From Humibacter albus DSM 18994 (GTDB lineage: Bacteria; Actinomycetota; Actinomycetes; Actinomycetales; Microbacteriaceae), in the NCBI RefSeq assembly GCF_000421825.1, contig NZ_ATXT01000001.1, forward strand, positions 18,468 to 82,467: 64,000 bases of DNA. Reading direction: 5' to 3'. Position 1 is the first letter of the stretch. Each line of letters begins with the position of its first letter. Positions 54,405 through 63,689 of the stretch are shown one piece after another. The translations under genes and the position numbers were made by a program. The notes below the pieces were generated by a model, which did not search any database, was not told the origin of the DNA, and was given only the letters and a program-made list of their open reading frames with translations.

Positions 54405-55319
54405 TCAGATGACGGGTGGCCGGCCGGCCAGGGTCATCCGCCACACCGTGCGCCACCTGATGGGACGTCGCTTCCCCGGGTGTTCGCGCCATCCGGCCGC
54501 CCAGCCTGCGAACCACGGTCGCAGCGTTCGCGGCGACTTCGCGCCCCGCAGCACGTGCACCCCGGTCCAGGCACCCACGTAGAGCGGGATGAACACCGCC
54601 GGAAGGTTCCGCCTGGCCAGCCACACCCGATTGCGGGCGTTGCGCCAGTAGAAGTCGGCGTGCCGCGTGGTCGGAACGTTCGGATGCCGCGCTTCGAGAT
54701 CGCCCGCGTACCAGGCGCGCTTGCCCTGATCCCACACCCGCCACGCGAGCTCGATGCCCTCGTGCGCGTAGAAGAACGGCGCGGCCCAGCCGTCTGCGGC
54801 CTCGAATACCGCCCGCGGCATCACGACCGCTCCCTCGATGAGCGCGAACACCGCGCTGGACCGGGCCGGGTCCCCCTTGCGCAGCCGGGGAACCCAGCGC
54901 CGCGGCGCCGGGGAGTCATCGATCGTGCGCACGCGCGGCTGGAGCACGCCGAGCGACGCGTCCGCGTCGAAGCGGGCGATGGCATCCGCAAGGAACGTCT
55001 CGGAGGGGACGTACTCGTCGTCATCGAGGAAGAACAGGTACTCCCCCGTGGTGTGCGGAACACCGGCGTTGCGTCCGGCGGGAATGCCGAGGTTCTCGCT
55101 CAGCGCGAGCGCCCTGACGCCGTCGGGCAGCCCGGTGGGCTCCCAGCCGTTGCCGACGCAGACGACATCCACCTGCACGGCCCGCTGTGCCAGCACGGAT
55201 GCCAGTGCCCGCCCGAGCTCCTCGGGTCGCGTTCCCTGCGTCAGCACCACGACCCCGACCGTGGGAACGGCGCCCCTCCGGTTGGTTCCGGCAACCCCGG
55301 GTGCCCTCGCGGCGCTCAT
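54405..55319 (-). CDS. Family 2 glycosyltransferase
   Basis: I chose ATG 55319, overlapping the next gene's stop in ATGA; 304 residues. The GT-A domain shows VVVLTQGTRPEELGRALASV, NLGIPAGRNAGV and YLFFLDDDEYVPSE (the DxD metal site), with DFYWRNARNRVWLARRNLPA after it. It transfers a sugar during surface-glycan synthesis. Its donor and acceptor are unknown. Confidence 0.88.
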   Translation of the reverse strand: MSAARAPGVAGTNRRGAVPTVGVVVLTQGTRPEELGRALASVLAQRAVQVDVVCVGNGWEPTGLPDGVRALALSENLGIPAGRNAGVPHTTGEYLFFLDDDEYVPSETFLADAIARFDADASLGVLQPRVRTIDDSPAPRRWVPRLRKGDPARSSAVFALIEGAVVMPRAVFEAADGWAAPFFYAHEGIELAWRVWDQGKRAWYAGDLEARHPNVPTTRHADFYWRNARNRVWLARRNLPAVFIPLYVGAWTGVHVLRGAKSPRTLRPWFAGWAAGWREHPGKRRPIRWRTVWRMTLAGRPPVI

Positions 55320-56125
55320 GCGCGCAGGCGCCGCGAACTCATGATCGCGACGAAATGGCCGATGAGTCCCACAATCGCGAAGGCGAGCAGCACGACCAGG
55401 TACACGCGCTCCGTGCCGGGCGTCCCGGTGAACAGGGCGATGATCGCGACGGCGAACGTGACGAGCGTGAGTTCCACGGAGTGGAACATGCGGTGGAACG
55501 GGAAGAACTTGACCACGCGGCGAGCGAGCGCGATGAGATGTTGCTGGGGCACGGCATCCGCTTCGGCATTCCCCAGCTTGGGCAGCCCGGCGTACGCGCG
55601 CGCAACGCGCGTCAGATCGTTCAGCGCCTTGTTCAGCACGAGCACGACGGCGAGCGCGAAGCCCAGTGTCGTCCAGAGGTAGTCGGCAGGCGACTGAATC
55701 GGCCACGCTGCGGCGCGCAGGCCGATCACGATCGCGATCAGGGTCTCCGTCGTGTAGTGGCCGACGGCATCCAAGAAATGGCCCGCGGGCGACGAGCTGT
55801 GCCGCCAGCGGGCCACCTCGCCATCGCAGCAGTCGAACAGCATCTGGAGTTGGCCGAGCACGACGGCCAGCGCGGCCCCCCAGATTCCGGGGATGAGCAG
55901 GGCGGCCGCCGTGGCCCACCCGGTCAGGATCATGAACGCGGTCACGCCGTTGGCGCTGATGCGCGTCTTGAGCAGATTCCAGGTGAGGTAGGGCGAGACG
56001 TCGCGCAGGTAGAGGTGCGCCGTCCAGTGCTCGGCGTTGCGGCGCTGACGCACCTCGGGCGGCTGGGTCACCTCGCGGAGTTGCGCGATCGACTCGGGCC
56101 GGCGATACGAATCCGGAGCCGACAC
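55316..56125 (-). CDS. CDP-alcohol phosphatidyltransferase family protein
   Basis: I chose GTG 56125 behind GGGGAGG, giving 269 residues. The family signature is present as DCCDGEVARWRHSSSPAG and then HFLDAVGHY. The fourth Asp of the consensus DxxDGxxAR-(x)8-GxxxDxxxD, usually the catalytic base, is His here. It is flanked by glycosyltransferases in an overlapping operon, so it may join a phospho-sugar or inositol-like unit to a lipid in glycan synthesis rather than make ordinary phospholipid. Confidence 0.85.
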   Translation of the reverse strand: MSAPDSYRRPESIAQLREVTQPPEVRQRRNAEHWTAHLYLRDVSPYLTWNLLKTRISANGVTAFMILTGWATAAALLIPGIWGAALAVVLGQLQMLFDCCDGEVARWRHSSSPAGHFLDAVGHYTTETLIAIVIGLRAAAWPIQSPADYLWTTLGFALAVVLVLNKALNDLTRVARAYAGLPKLGNAEADAVPQQHLIALARRVVKFFPFHRMFHSVELTLVTFAVAIIALFTGTPGTERVYLVVLLAFAIVGLIGHFVAIMSSRRLRA

Positions 56126-56126
56126 G

Positions 56127-57200
56127 CTACCTCCCCGATCGGCTGTGCAGGTCGTGCGACAGCTCGAAGAATCCACCGATGAAACCGACGCCCCAGCTCA
56201 CATGGATCGTCGGCACGACCACGATGAACCGCAGCATAGCGGCGAACCCGTCCCTGCTGCCGGCCGTGAGCGCGGCGATCACGACGAAGAGCAGATAGAG
56301 CACAGGGAAGGCGAACGCCAGGATCAGCCAGCCCAACGACGCGCCGATGATCAGCCCGGCGAGGCCGATCAGACCGAGGATCACGGTGGCGATCAGCAGC
56401 ACCACGAGTACCGGCGGCGCGAAGTACCGAAGCGAGTTGGCCGAGGGGAACCGCCGAACGAGCTCACCGCGCCACATGCCGGTGGCGAAGAACTGGTTGA
56501 CGAGCGAACGGATGCTCGACCGCGGCTGGTAGGTGACCACCAGTCGCGGGGTGAACCACACCGTGCCTCCCGCGGCGCGCAGCCGACGATTGAGCTCCCA
56601 GTCCTGTCCCCGGCGCACTCGCTCGTCGAACAGGCCGACCGCCTCGAGCCGGTCGCGCCGGAATGATCCGAGATAGGCGGTCTGCGCCGGACCCTCCTTG
56701 CCGCCGACATGGTGCTGGGTGCCGCCGAGTCCGACGCGCGAACCGTAGGCGCGTGCGACGGCCTTCTCGAAGGGGGTCGTGCCGCGGGCATCCATGAGTC
56801 CGCCGACGTTGTCGGCTCCGGTGCGCTGCAGCGTGTCGACCGCGATGCTGGCGTAGTCGCGCGGAAGCAGAGAGTGGGCATCCACTCGAATGACGATCGG
56901 GTACGCGGATGCCCGGATGGCGGCGTTCAGTCCGGCCGACGTGGATGCCGCCGGGTTGGGCACCACGCGCACGTTGGGGTGTTCCCGTGCCAGCTGTGCC
57001 AGTACCTGCTCGGTGCCGTCGTTGCTCGGCGCGACCGCGAGCGTGATGTCGGACGGACCGCGGTAGTCCTGCGCGAGGAGGCGCTCGACCGCGGCACGCA
57101 CATACGGCGCCTCGTTCAGCACCGGCATGACGTAGGAGACACCGGGAAGCGCGCCGTCACTGCCGGCGCCGGTGGCACCTGTACTGCTGGATTCGCCCAT
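56127..57200 (-). CDS. Family 2 glycosyltransferase with membrane segments (ExoA-like)
   Basis: I chose ATG 57200, with GTG 57203 as an alternative; 357 residues. The GT-A core shows VSYVMPVLNEAPYVRAAVER, NPAASTSAGLNAAIRAS, VIRVDAHSLLPRDYASIAVD and RRGQDWELNRRLRAAGG. Three hydrophobic helices lie near 250-330. The enzyme probably works at the membrane in exopolysaccharide synthesis. One base separates it from the next gene. Confidence 0.88.
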   Translation of the reverse strand: MGESSSTGATGAGSDGALPGVSYVMPVLNEAPYVRAAVERLLAQDYRGPSDITLAVAPSNDGTEQVLAQLAREHPNVRVVPNPAASTSAGLNAAIRASAYPIVIRVDAHSLLPRDYASIAVDTLQRTGADNVGGLMDARGTTPFEKAVARAYGSRVGLGGTQHHVGGKEGPAQTAYLGSFRRDRLEAVGLFDERVRRGQDWELNRRLRAAGGTVWFTPRLVVTYQPRSSIRSLVNQFFATGMWRGELVRRFPSANSLRYFAPPVLVVLLIATVILGLIGLAGLIIGASLGWLILAFAFPVLYLLFVVIAALTAGSRDGFAAMLRFIVVVPTIHVSWGVGFIGGFFELSHDLHSRSGR

Positions 57201-57350
57201 CACATCCGCTCGTCGAACCGTCGGCTCAGCCTATCAGCGCGCGATCGGCCGACCCATGGCGCACGCACGAACGCGCGTGCCGGCATCCGAGGCCCGTGCT
57301 GGGACAGGATGCCGGCACGCGCGTCGAGCGTCGCGGTGCGGAACGTCAGA

Positions 57351-59369
57351 TCAGTCGTCGCTGGAGAGCGTGCCCAGTGTGACGGAGACCTGCTCGGTCT
57401 TGCCGTCGCGCTGGTAGGTCAGCTTCGCGTCGGCGCCGCCCGCGAGCGCTCGCACCTGAGCGGTGAGGTCGGTCGCGTTCGTGATCGGCTTGCCGTCGAA
57501 GTTGGTGACAATGTCGCCCGCCTTCAGCCCTGCCTTCGCTGCCGCTCCTCCGGAGGTCACCGACTTGATGAGGGCACCCACCGTGGTGGCGTCGCTGTCG
57601 GCCGTCGAGTCGGTCACCGTCGCGCCGAGCAGGCCGCTGGTGGCCTTGCCGTCCTGGATGATGTCGTTCGCGACGCGCTGCGCCACGTTCGACGGGATCG
57701 CGAAGCCGACGCCGATGCTGCCCGACTGGTCACTCGAGTCGCTCGAGGAGCTCGCGCTCGCAATGGCGACGTTGATGCCGATGATCTGGCCCTTGCCGTT
57801 GATGAGCGGTCCGCCGGAGTTGCCGGGGTTGATGGCGGCATCCGTCTGGATTACCGGGAGCGAGATCGTGCTCTGGCTCGACGAGGAGTTGTTTCCACCG
57901 CTATCGCCGCCACTGCCGTCTCCGTTGTCGAAGTTCCAGAAGTTGTACGGGTTGCTGTCGTCGCCGTTGTCCTGCTGGTCCTGGTCGGGGGCGGCCGACG
58001 AGGCGATCTGGATGCTTCGGTTCAGCGAGCTCACGATGCCGTTGGTCACGGTGCCGGAGAGACCGAGCGGAGCGCCGATCGCGACGGTGGTGTCGCCGAC
58101 GTTCACCTTGTCGGAGTCTCCGAACGTGGCCTTCGTCAGCCCGCTGGCGTTCTGAAGCTTGATCACCGCGAGGTCGAGAATCGGATCGGTGCCGACCACC
58201 TTGGCCTTGTAGATCTTGCCGTCGTTCGTGGTGACCGAGATGCTCCCCGCGCCGGTCTCGCCGTCGAGCGTCACCACGTGCGTGTTCGTCAGCACGTAAC
58301 CGTCGGAGCTGAGGACGACGCCGGATCCGGTGCCTGCCTCACTGCTTGCCGTCACGTTGATGGTGACGACGCTCGGGCTGACCTTCGACGCGATCGCCGT
58401 GACGGCGGTGGCGGTCTTCGGATCGTTCACCGTGACATTCGTGGCGCCGCTGGAGGTGACGGGCGCCGCGTTGTTGGAGTTCGCGGCGTAGATGCCGACC
58501 ACTCCCGCGCCGACACCCCCGCCGAGGAGTCCGGCGAGCACGAATCCGGTCACGAGGAGTCCTGCACGGTTGCCCTTGCCGTCCTTCTGCTTCGCGGGAC
58601 GGGCCGGACCGCCGGGCTGACCGGGCTGGCCCGGCTGCTGCGCGTACTGCTGGCCCGCGTAGGCCGGTTGGCCGAACGCACCGGTCTGCGGGTCACCGAC
58701 GTGCTGGCCGCTCGCCTGAGCGCCCGCGGGGCCGGGATGTGCAGCAGGCTGCTGCGGTGCGGCGTGCTGGCCCGAGTACTGGTAGCCGCCTTGCTGACCG
58801 TACGCATTCTGGTTGTACTGGTAGCCGCCCTGCTGCGCGGCGTACGGGTTCTGCGCTCCCGGTGCGGGCTGTGACGGAGCGGAGGCGCCGTACGGGGGCA
58901 GCTGCTCGGTGGGCTGGGTCTGGTTCGTCGCAGCCTGCGGATTCGCGACGGGATACGACGGGTATGCAGCGGGCGACTGTGGCGCCGCCTGCTCCGCGGC
59001 CGGCGCCGGCACGGTGGGCTGTTCGATCGTCGGGTGCACCGTCATCGGCTGCGGCGCTGAGGGCTGGCCGGCCGCAGGCTGCGCTGGCTGGGCGGGCGCG
59101 GATGCCGCGGCGTCGGTGTCGGAGGACGCGTCGGCGGGCCGCGGTGCGGCATCCTGTGCGGCCCGAGTGGAGCCGGGAGAGGTCTGGGGTGCGTGCGCCT
59201 CGCGAACGGCGTCGAACTCGGCGCGCGGCATGGTGTTGTCGCCTTCGGCGCTGGGCGTGATGTTCTCGCCATCGGCGGGCTGCGCGGCGTCGGCAACCGA
59301 GCCCTGCGCGGCGGTCTGGTGGGGCGCCGGCTCCTGCGTCTCCGCGGGGTCCTTCGGTGTGTCGGTCAT
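57351..59369 (-). CDS. HtrA/DegP-type trypsin-like serine protease with PDZ domain
   Basis: I chose ATG 59369 behind AAGGAG, giving 672 residues. A ~270-residue Gln/Pro/Ala-rich cytoplasmic part leads to one membrane helix (~268-292) and an extracytoplasmic protease with His364 (LTNTHVV), Asp399 (ILDLAVIK) and Ser518 (NPGNSGGPLI). A PDZ domain follows (IKSVTSGGAAAKAGLKAGDIV). It should degrade or refold misfolded exported proteins. The protease domain holds an insertion rich in Asp/Gly/Ser near 430-480. Confidence 0.95.
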   Translation of the reverse strand: MTDTPKDPAETQEPAPHQTAAQGSVADAAQPADGENITPSAEGDNTMPRAEFDAVREAHAPQTSPGSTRAAQDAAPRPADASSDTDAAASAPAQPAQPAAGQPSAPQPMTVHPTIEQPTVPAPAAEQAAPQSPAAYPSYPVANPQAATNQTQPTEQLPPYGASAPSQPAPGAQNPYAAQQGGYQYNQNAYGQQGGYQYSGQHAAPQQPAAHPGPAGAQASGQHVGDPQTGAFGQPAYAGQQYAQQPGQPGQPGGPARPAKQKDGKGNRAGLLVTGFVLAGLLGGGVGAGVVGIYAANSNNAAPVTSSGATNVTVNDPKTATAVTAIASKVSPSVVTINVTASSEAGTGSGVVLSSDGYVLTNTHVVTLDGETGAGSISVTTNDGKIYKAKVVGTDPILDLAVIKLQNASGLTKATFGDSDKVNVGDTTVAIGAPLGLSGTVTNGIVSSLNRSIQIASSAAPDQDQQDNGDDSNPYNFWNFDNGDGSGGDSGGNNSSSSQSTISLPVIQTDAAINPGNSGGPLINGKGQIIGINVAIASASSSSDSSDQSGSIGVGFAIPSNVAQRVANDIIQDGKATSGLLGATVTDSTADSDATTVGALIKSVTSGGAAAKAGLKAGDIVTNFDGKPITNATDLTAQVRALAGGADAKLTYQRDGKTEQVSVTLGTLSSDD

Positions 59370-59524
59370 GGTCGTGCTCCTTCCAAGCACTTCAAGCATC
59401 GGCCATCGTGCTGGGCATGGTTTATGGGAAGTCTGTGAACCGTCTAGAACAATTCCATGGACACTGAATGATGGATGCTCGCAGGCTTGCTGGACCGACG
59501 AGTCGCCTCATCCGTCACGGCGGT

Positions 59525-60292
59525 TCAGCAGCCGGGACCGCCCGGGTCGAGCAGGCAATCGCGCTGAACGAGCACGGTCTTCGCGTCGGAGGCGAGCACT
59601 GTGAACGTCGGTGCGGACAGCGTCAGAGTACCGGGCACGTCGAGCCAGGGGCCGGACGCGACACGGTACTGGGCCGAGTACGACACCGTGAGGCTCACCG
59701 AATAAGACCCTTCAGTCGAATAGACGTGGCTGGTGGCTGTGCGGCTGAACTCGGGGACGCCGAGCGCCTGCCAGCTGCTGCCCGCGCTCGTGGTCGTGGC
59801 CTTGCCGCCGTCGCCGTATTCCCAGTGGAATCCCACGGGACTGAAGCGCACGCTCGCGCTCTGCCCGAGCAGCGTGCCGGAGGCCGTGTGCGTCTTCGCG
59901 TCGGAGAAGAAGTTCGTGTCCAGCCCGATGACGGCCCACCCGTTCGGTTCCGCGCTCACCGACGGCTTCGACGGATAGAAGGACGCGAGGTCGGACAGCG
60001 ACAAGTCCGGAAACACGAGGTTCGCCGTCAGCCCGCACACGACGTCGGGTCGGCAGCCGTTGCCGGCAGGCGACGTCGCGTCGTCCTCGCTGCTTCCGTC
60101 GCGGCCCTCGGATGCCTGCGAGCCGCCGCTCCCGCCCGTCTCGGCACCGACGTCGACATGGTCGCCGGCGATGGAGCCGGAGGAGGTGCAAGTGCCCGCA
60201 TACTGCCCAACAGGCCCACAATTGTCCATACCTGCTGCGTGCACGATCGATACGGGACTTAGAAGGACTATCGCTAAGACTATTGGGCGCAG
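59525..60292 (-). CDS. Exported PKD-domain protein, probably starting at CTG
   Basis: The body carries a PKD-like fold (VRFSPVGFHWEYGDGGKATT, HVYSTEGSYSVSLTVSYSAQ). The only conventional start, GTG 60244, would cut a signal peptide in half. In the same frame, CTG 60292 precedes RPIVLAIVLLSPVSIVHAAG, a convincing signal peptide, with AGGTGA spaced 6 bases ahead. I therefore start at CTG 60292, giving 255 residues and a 13-base overlap with the lipoprotein gene. Function is unknown; PKD domains mediate surface interactions. Confidence 0.65.
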   Translation of the reverse strand: MRPIVLAIVLLSPVSIVHAAGMDNCGPVGQYAGTCTSSGSIAGDHVDVGAETGGSGGSQASEGRDGSSEDDATSPAGNGCRPDVVCGLTANLVFPDLSLSDLASFYPSKPSVSAEPNGWAVIGLDTNFFSDAKTHTASGTLLGQSASVRFSPVGFHWEYGDGGKATTTSAGSSWQALGVPEFSRTATSHVYSTEGSYSVSLTVSYSAQYRVASGPWLDVPGTLTLSAPTFTVLASDAKTVLVQRDCLLDPGGPGC

Positions 60293-60837
60293 AAGTCATC
60301 ACCTGACCAAAAGTCGCGCACGTAGACCAGGCCATGTGATCGGGTGCTGAACTGAATTTCAACTTCCCAAGGAGTCCGCCGGTTCTTCGGGTTCGTCACC
60401 TGAGATACATCAGATGCGTCAACTAGGTCCGTCCCGCTGACGTCATCGCAAACGTAGAACTGCACGCGGGTCTTCGCCAACCGCGAGCGTGATTGAAGCT
60501 TTGCTGAGTCAAACGTGGTCTTACCAACCGTGTGAAGACCACTCTCGCGCATATCCTTTGCGCCAGTGAGCGCGTCTCTGAGCGCGCTGCCCGCGGCAAC
60601 TTTTCGGTACCGGAAAGGCGACTCTCCTCCGTCATGGAGTACTTCGTCGGTGACCGCCTGGTACGCCGCATATGCCTTCGTCGCCGCGGCGAGCGCCTCC
60701 TCGTCCGACGAGAAGAGCGGGGCGTGAGACGCGGACTTCGTCGGGGTCGGCTTCGGCGTCGTGGGCGTGCAACCGGAAAGCGGCAGGGCGAGGGACGCGG
60801 CCAGGGCGGGCACGAGCATCCATCGGCGAAGCGGCAT
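60280..60837 (-). CDS. Small lipoprotein, unknown
   Basis: I chose ATG 60837, giving 185 residues. A lipobox LSGC follows a hydrophobic N-terminus. A Thr/Pro/Lys linker leads to a helical domain (DEEALAAATKAYAAYQAV) and a beta-rich end (VQFYVCDDVSGTDLVDAS, PWEVEIQFSTRSHGLVYV). It overlaps the PKD gene and is likely expressed with it. Similar pairs occur in related actinobacteria. Confidence 0.75.
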   Translation of the reverse strand: MPLRRWMLVPALAASLALPLSGCTPTTPKPTPTKSASHAPLFSSDEEALAAATKAYAAYQAVTDEVLHDGGESPFRYRKVAAGSALRDALTGAKDMRESGLHTVGKTTFDSAKLQSRSRLAKTRVQFYVCDDVSGTDLVDASDVSQVTNPKNRRTPWEVEIQFSTRSHGLVYVRDFWSGDDFCAQ

Positions 60838-61341
60838 GGCCACCACCGTAGGACACCTCGGGCCCTCGCGCCGGAGTTCTCCACAGGGCAGGCGCCAGAA
60901 GAGGGAGGCAGTAGCCGCGGCGCGCGACTGATGTGCCTCGGCTTCGGTTCACAACTCAGGAGGCCAGGGCGGGCGCGACCGCGGGCGGCCCAGATTCACG
61001 GCGAGACTGCTCGGTCGCACGGCCGCCGGCCTGAAATATGAACACCTGCAGAGGGACAGGGGTACCGGCGCAAGAGGTCGCGAGCTGAGAATCCCCACGC
61101 AAGTGCCGGCGTGCACGGGCGAGCACGGCGGGCGCCGGCGAGCACGGGCCAGCACGGGCCAGCCCTCCGGGCGCCGGCGAGCACGGGACAGCACGGGCCA
61201 GCCCTCCGGGCGCCGGCGCTAGGGTGACCGTGGAGCTCGGGACGCAGCCGCGCCCGGAGATGGCGCGGTTCAGGCCCGCGCCGCCGTGATGAGCGCGATC
61301 ACTTCCCCTCGGCGTTGCGGCCAGGGCGAGACGGAGTCGAG
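60838..61341. other. GC-rich intergenic stretch with tandem repeat
   Basis: About 500 bases separate the divergent lipoprotein and aminotransferase genes. I see no gene in it. It carries the tandem repeat listed separately at 61132-61218, and promoters for both sides should lie here. Confidence 0.4.
61132..61218. repeat. 39-base tandem repeat, 2.2 copies
   Basis: Two 39-base copies (61132-61170, 61171-61209) differ by one base and are followed by the first 9 bases of a third. Each starts GCGCCGGCG and ends GCCCTCCGG, and contains two nested copies of GCACGGGCCA or a one-base variant. It lies about 120 bases ahead of the aminotransferase start. Confidence 0.75.
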
Positions 61342-62541
61342 ATGAACCAGCTGGTATCGGGACCCTGGCAGCGAGCAGCACGCGGCGCCGGCCTGTTGGG
61401 CGACGACGGTTCGGTGGCCGCGACGATCTTCGCGGAGATGAGCGCCCTCGCGGCGCGCACCGGTGCGATCAACCTCGGGCAGGGATTCCCGGACGAAGAC
61501 GGGCCAGCGGAGGTTCTCGAGGCGGCGGTGCGGAGCATCCATGACGGTGTGAACCAGTATTCGCCGGGGATGGGAGCGCCCGTGCTGCGCGAGGCGATCG
61601 CCGAGCATCAAGCGCGCTTCTACGGCCTCTCCGTCGATCCCGACCGGGAGGTGCTGGTGACTGCCGGTGCGACGGAGGCGATCGCCGCGACGATGCTCGC
61701 CCTCGTCGAGAACGGCGACGAAGTGGTGACCTTCGAGCCGTTCTACGACTCGTACGGGGCGACGATCGCGCTGGCCGGCGGCATCCATCGCACCGTGCCG
61801 TTGCGGGCGCCCGGCTTCGAACCGGATCTCGACGAGCTGCGAGCAGCCGTGACCGACCGGACGCGCGTCATCCTGGTGAACGATCCGCACAACCCTACGG
61901 GCGCGGCGTTCGGCCGCGAGACGCTCGAGACGATCGTGGAACTCGCGCACGAGCACGACGCGATCATCGTGACCGACGAGGTGTACGAGCACCTCACATT
62001 CGACAAGCCGCACATTCCGATCGCCACCCTTTCGGGCGCACGCGATCGCACCGTCACGATCTCCTCCGGCGGCAAAACGTTCAACACGACAGGTTGGAAG
62101 ATCGGCTGGCTGGTCGCGCCGCACGAGCTCGTGACCGCCATCACCGCCGTGAAGCAGTTCCTCACCTATGTGAACGGCGCGCCGTTCCAGCCGGCCATCG
62201 CGGCCGGACTGCGGATGCCCGACAGCTTCTTCACCGAGGCTGCCGCCACACTGGCGGCGAAGCGCGACCTGCTCTCCGGCGGCCTCGAGCGTGCGGGCTT
62301 CGACGTGTTCGACGCGCACGGGTCATACTTCGTGGTGGCGGATGCTGCCCCGCTCGGCTACCCGGATGCCGTCGCGTTCTGTCGCGAGCTCCCGCTGATG
62401 GCGGGCGTGGTCGCCGTGCCGATCTCGGCGTTCTGCGGACCCGTGTTGAAGGACGAGGCCGCCTCACTGGTGCGGTTCGCGTACTGCAAGCGGGTGGATG
62501 TGCTCGAGCGTGCGGCGGCGCAGCTCGCTCGACTCGGGTGA
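61342..62541 (+). CDS. DapC-like PLP-dependent aminotransferase
   Basis: I chose ATG 61342 behind GGAG at 6 bases, giving 399 residues. It is a class I/II aminotransferase: INLGQGFPDEDGPAEVL, the VTAGATEAIAATMLALVENG region, NDPHNPTGAAFGRETL, ITDEVYEHL and the PLP-lysine SSGGKTFNTTGWKIGW. The sequence closely follows the actinobacterial N-succinyldiaminopimelate aminotransferase type (as in mycobacterial Rv0858c). It may serve lysine and peptidoglycan-precursor synthesis, but kynurenine or methionine aminotransferase activity is also possible. Confidence 0.82.
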   Translation: MNQLVSGPWQRAARGAGLLGDDGSVAATIFAEMSALAARTGAINLGQGFPDEDGPAEVLEAAVRSIHDGVNQYSPGMGAPVLREAIAEHQARFYGLSVDPDREVLVTAGATEAIAATMLALVENGDEVVTFEPFYDSYGATIALAGGIHRTVPLRAPGFEPDLDELRAAVTDRTRVILVNDPHNPTGAAFGRETLETIVELAHEHDAIIVTDEVYEHLTFDKPHIPIATLSGARDRTVTISSGGKTFNTTGWKIGWLVAPHELVTAITAVKQFLTYVNGAPFQPAIAAGLRMPDSFFTEAAATLAAKRDLLSGGLERAGFDVFDAHGSYFVVADAAPLGYPDAVAFCRELPLMAGVVAVPISAFCGPVLKDEAASLVRFAYCKRVDVLERAAAQLARLG

Positions 62542-62635
62542 CGGCGAGGCAGCACGACAGGCCCGGCTCGTCGGGAACGCGCTCGATCATGACGCCGGAA
62601 TCACCGCGCCGACCTGCGAGGGGTGCGACCGGCCG

Positions 62636-63484
62636 TCAGCGCTGCGGCACCACCGCGTAGCGCCGAAGAGCCAGTGCCGGGTTGACGGCACGCACCTGAT
62701 CGAGTCGCGAGCGATCGAGCCAGGCGAGGCCGACGCCGGGCTGCTCGCCGGCATCCGCGAGTACGACTCCCATCGGGTCGACCAGCAGGCTGGAGGCGAC
62801 ACCGATAGGCCCGGTGTGGTCCGCCGCGGCGACGAAGACCGTGTTCTCGATGGCCCGAGCCGTGATCAGGGTGCGCCAGTGCTGTTCCTTGAGCGGGCCC
62901 CGCACCCACTCGCTCGGGACGAGGACGACGTCGGCGCCTGCATCCACGATGGTGCGCGTGATCTCGGGGAAGCGCAGGTCGTAACAGGTCTGTAGGCCGA
63001 AGGTGAGGGCATCCACGGTGAAATGCTGGGGCGGGGTCAGTGGGCCCGGCACCACGACCTCGGACTCTCTCGCGCCGAACGCGTCGTAGAGGTGCTGCTT
63101 GCGATAGGCCGCCTGGATGCCTGCACCCGGCACGACCGCGACCACCGTGTTCGAGAAGTGGTCGGGAACATCCACGCGCTCGGCGAATCCCGCCACGATC
63201 GCGACGTCGAGCTCGTCAGCAAGGCCTACGAGGGCTGCGGTGAACCGGCCGTCGAGCGGTTCGGCGTGATCGACGAACCGCAGATCGACGGGGTCGGCGA
63301 AGTACGAGGCGTACTCGGGAAACACGACGATGCGCGCGCCTCGGCCCGCTGCCACCGTGGCGAGGTCGCGGATGACGGCGAGGTTCTGCTCCGTGTTGTC
63401 GGTGGGCGCGAACTGCGCGACGGCGACGCCGACACTGGATGTGCCGGGCTGCGCCGAGGGATCGGCCGAAGGGATGCTCGCCAT
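62636..63484 (-). CDS. Nitrilase-superfamily carbon-nitrogen hydrolase
   Basis: The 282-residue protein has the catalytic triad of the family: Glu in VVFPEYASYF, Lys in AAYRKQHLYDAF, Cys in LQTCYDLRFPE, followed by VLVPSEWVRGP and ARAIENTVFVAAAD. It hydrolyses an amide or deaminated glutathione-type substrate. The start is ATG 63484. The substrate cannot be read from the sequence. Confidence 0.9.
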   Translation of the reverse strand: MASIPSADPSAQPGTSSVGVAVAQFAPTDNTEQNLAVIRDLATVAAGRGARIVVFPEYASYFADPVDLRFVDHAEPLDGRFTAALVGLADELDVAIVAGFAERVDVPDHFSNTVVAVVPGAGIQAAYRKQHLYDAFGARESEVVVPGPLTPPQHFTVDALTFGLQTCYDLRFPEITRTIVDAGADVVLVPSEWVRGPLKEQHWRTLITARAIENTVFVAAADHTGPIGVASSLLVDPMGVVLADAGEQPGVGLAWLDRSRLDQVRAVNPALALRRYAVVPQR

Positions 63485-63640
63485 GCCGTTCAGCCTAGAA
63501 CGGGCGCGGCCGGAGTGAACCGGTGCGTGAACGTGCCCTCGTCGGTTTATACATGCACCCCATACCCATCAACGCGGTCTGGCCGATAAGTCCCTCTTTC
63601 TGGCCGATAAGCCCCAAAGCCTTGACCCGAACGCAAAAGA

Positions 63641-63675
63641 AGAAGGCGCCCCTCACGGGACGCCTTCTCTTTTTT
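63641..63675. terminator. Bidirectional-looking rho-independent terminator
   Basis: AGAAGGCG (63641-63648) pairs with CGCCTTCT (63661-63668), with inner CCC/GGG pairs, and is followed by a C and a run of T. The other side has A-rich sequence, so it can stop transcription from either direction. Confidence 0.75.
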
Positions 63676-63689
63676 CGTTGCGGGGACAG

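Noticed and set aside
61132..61218. Possible CRISPR array
   Set aside because: Only 2.2 contiguous copies with no spacers; it is a plain tandem repeat.
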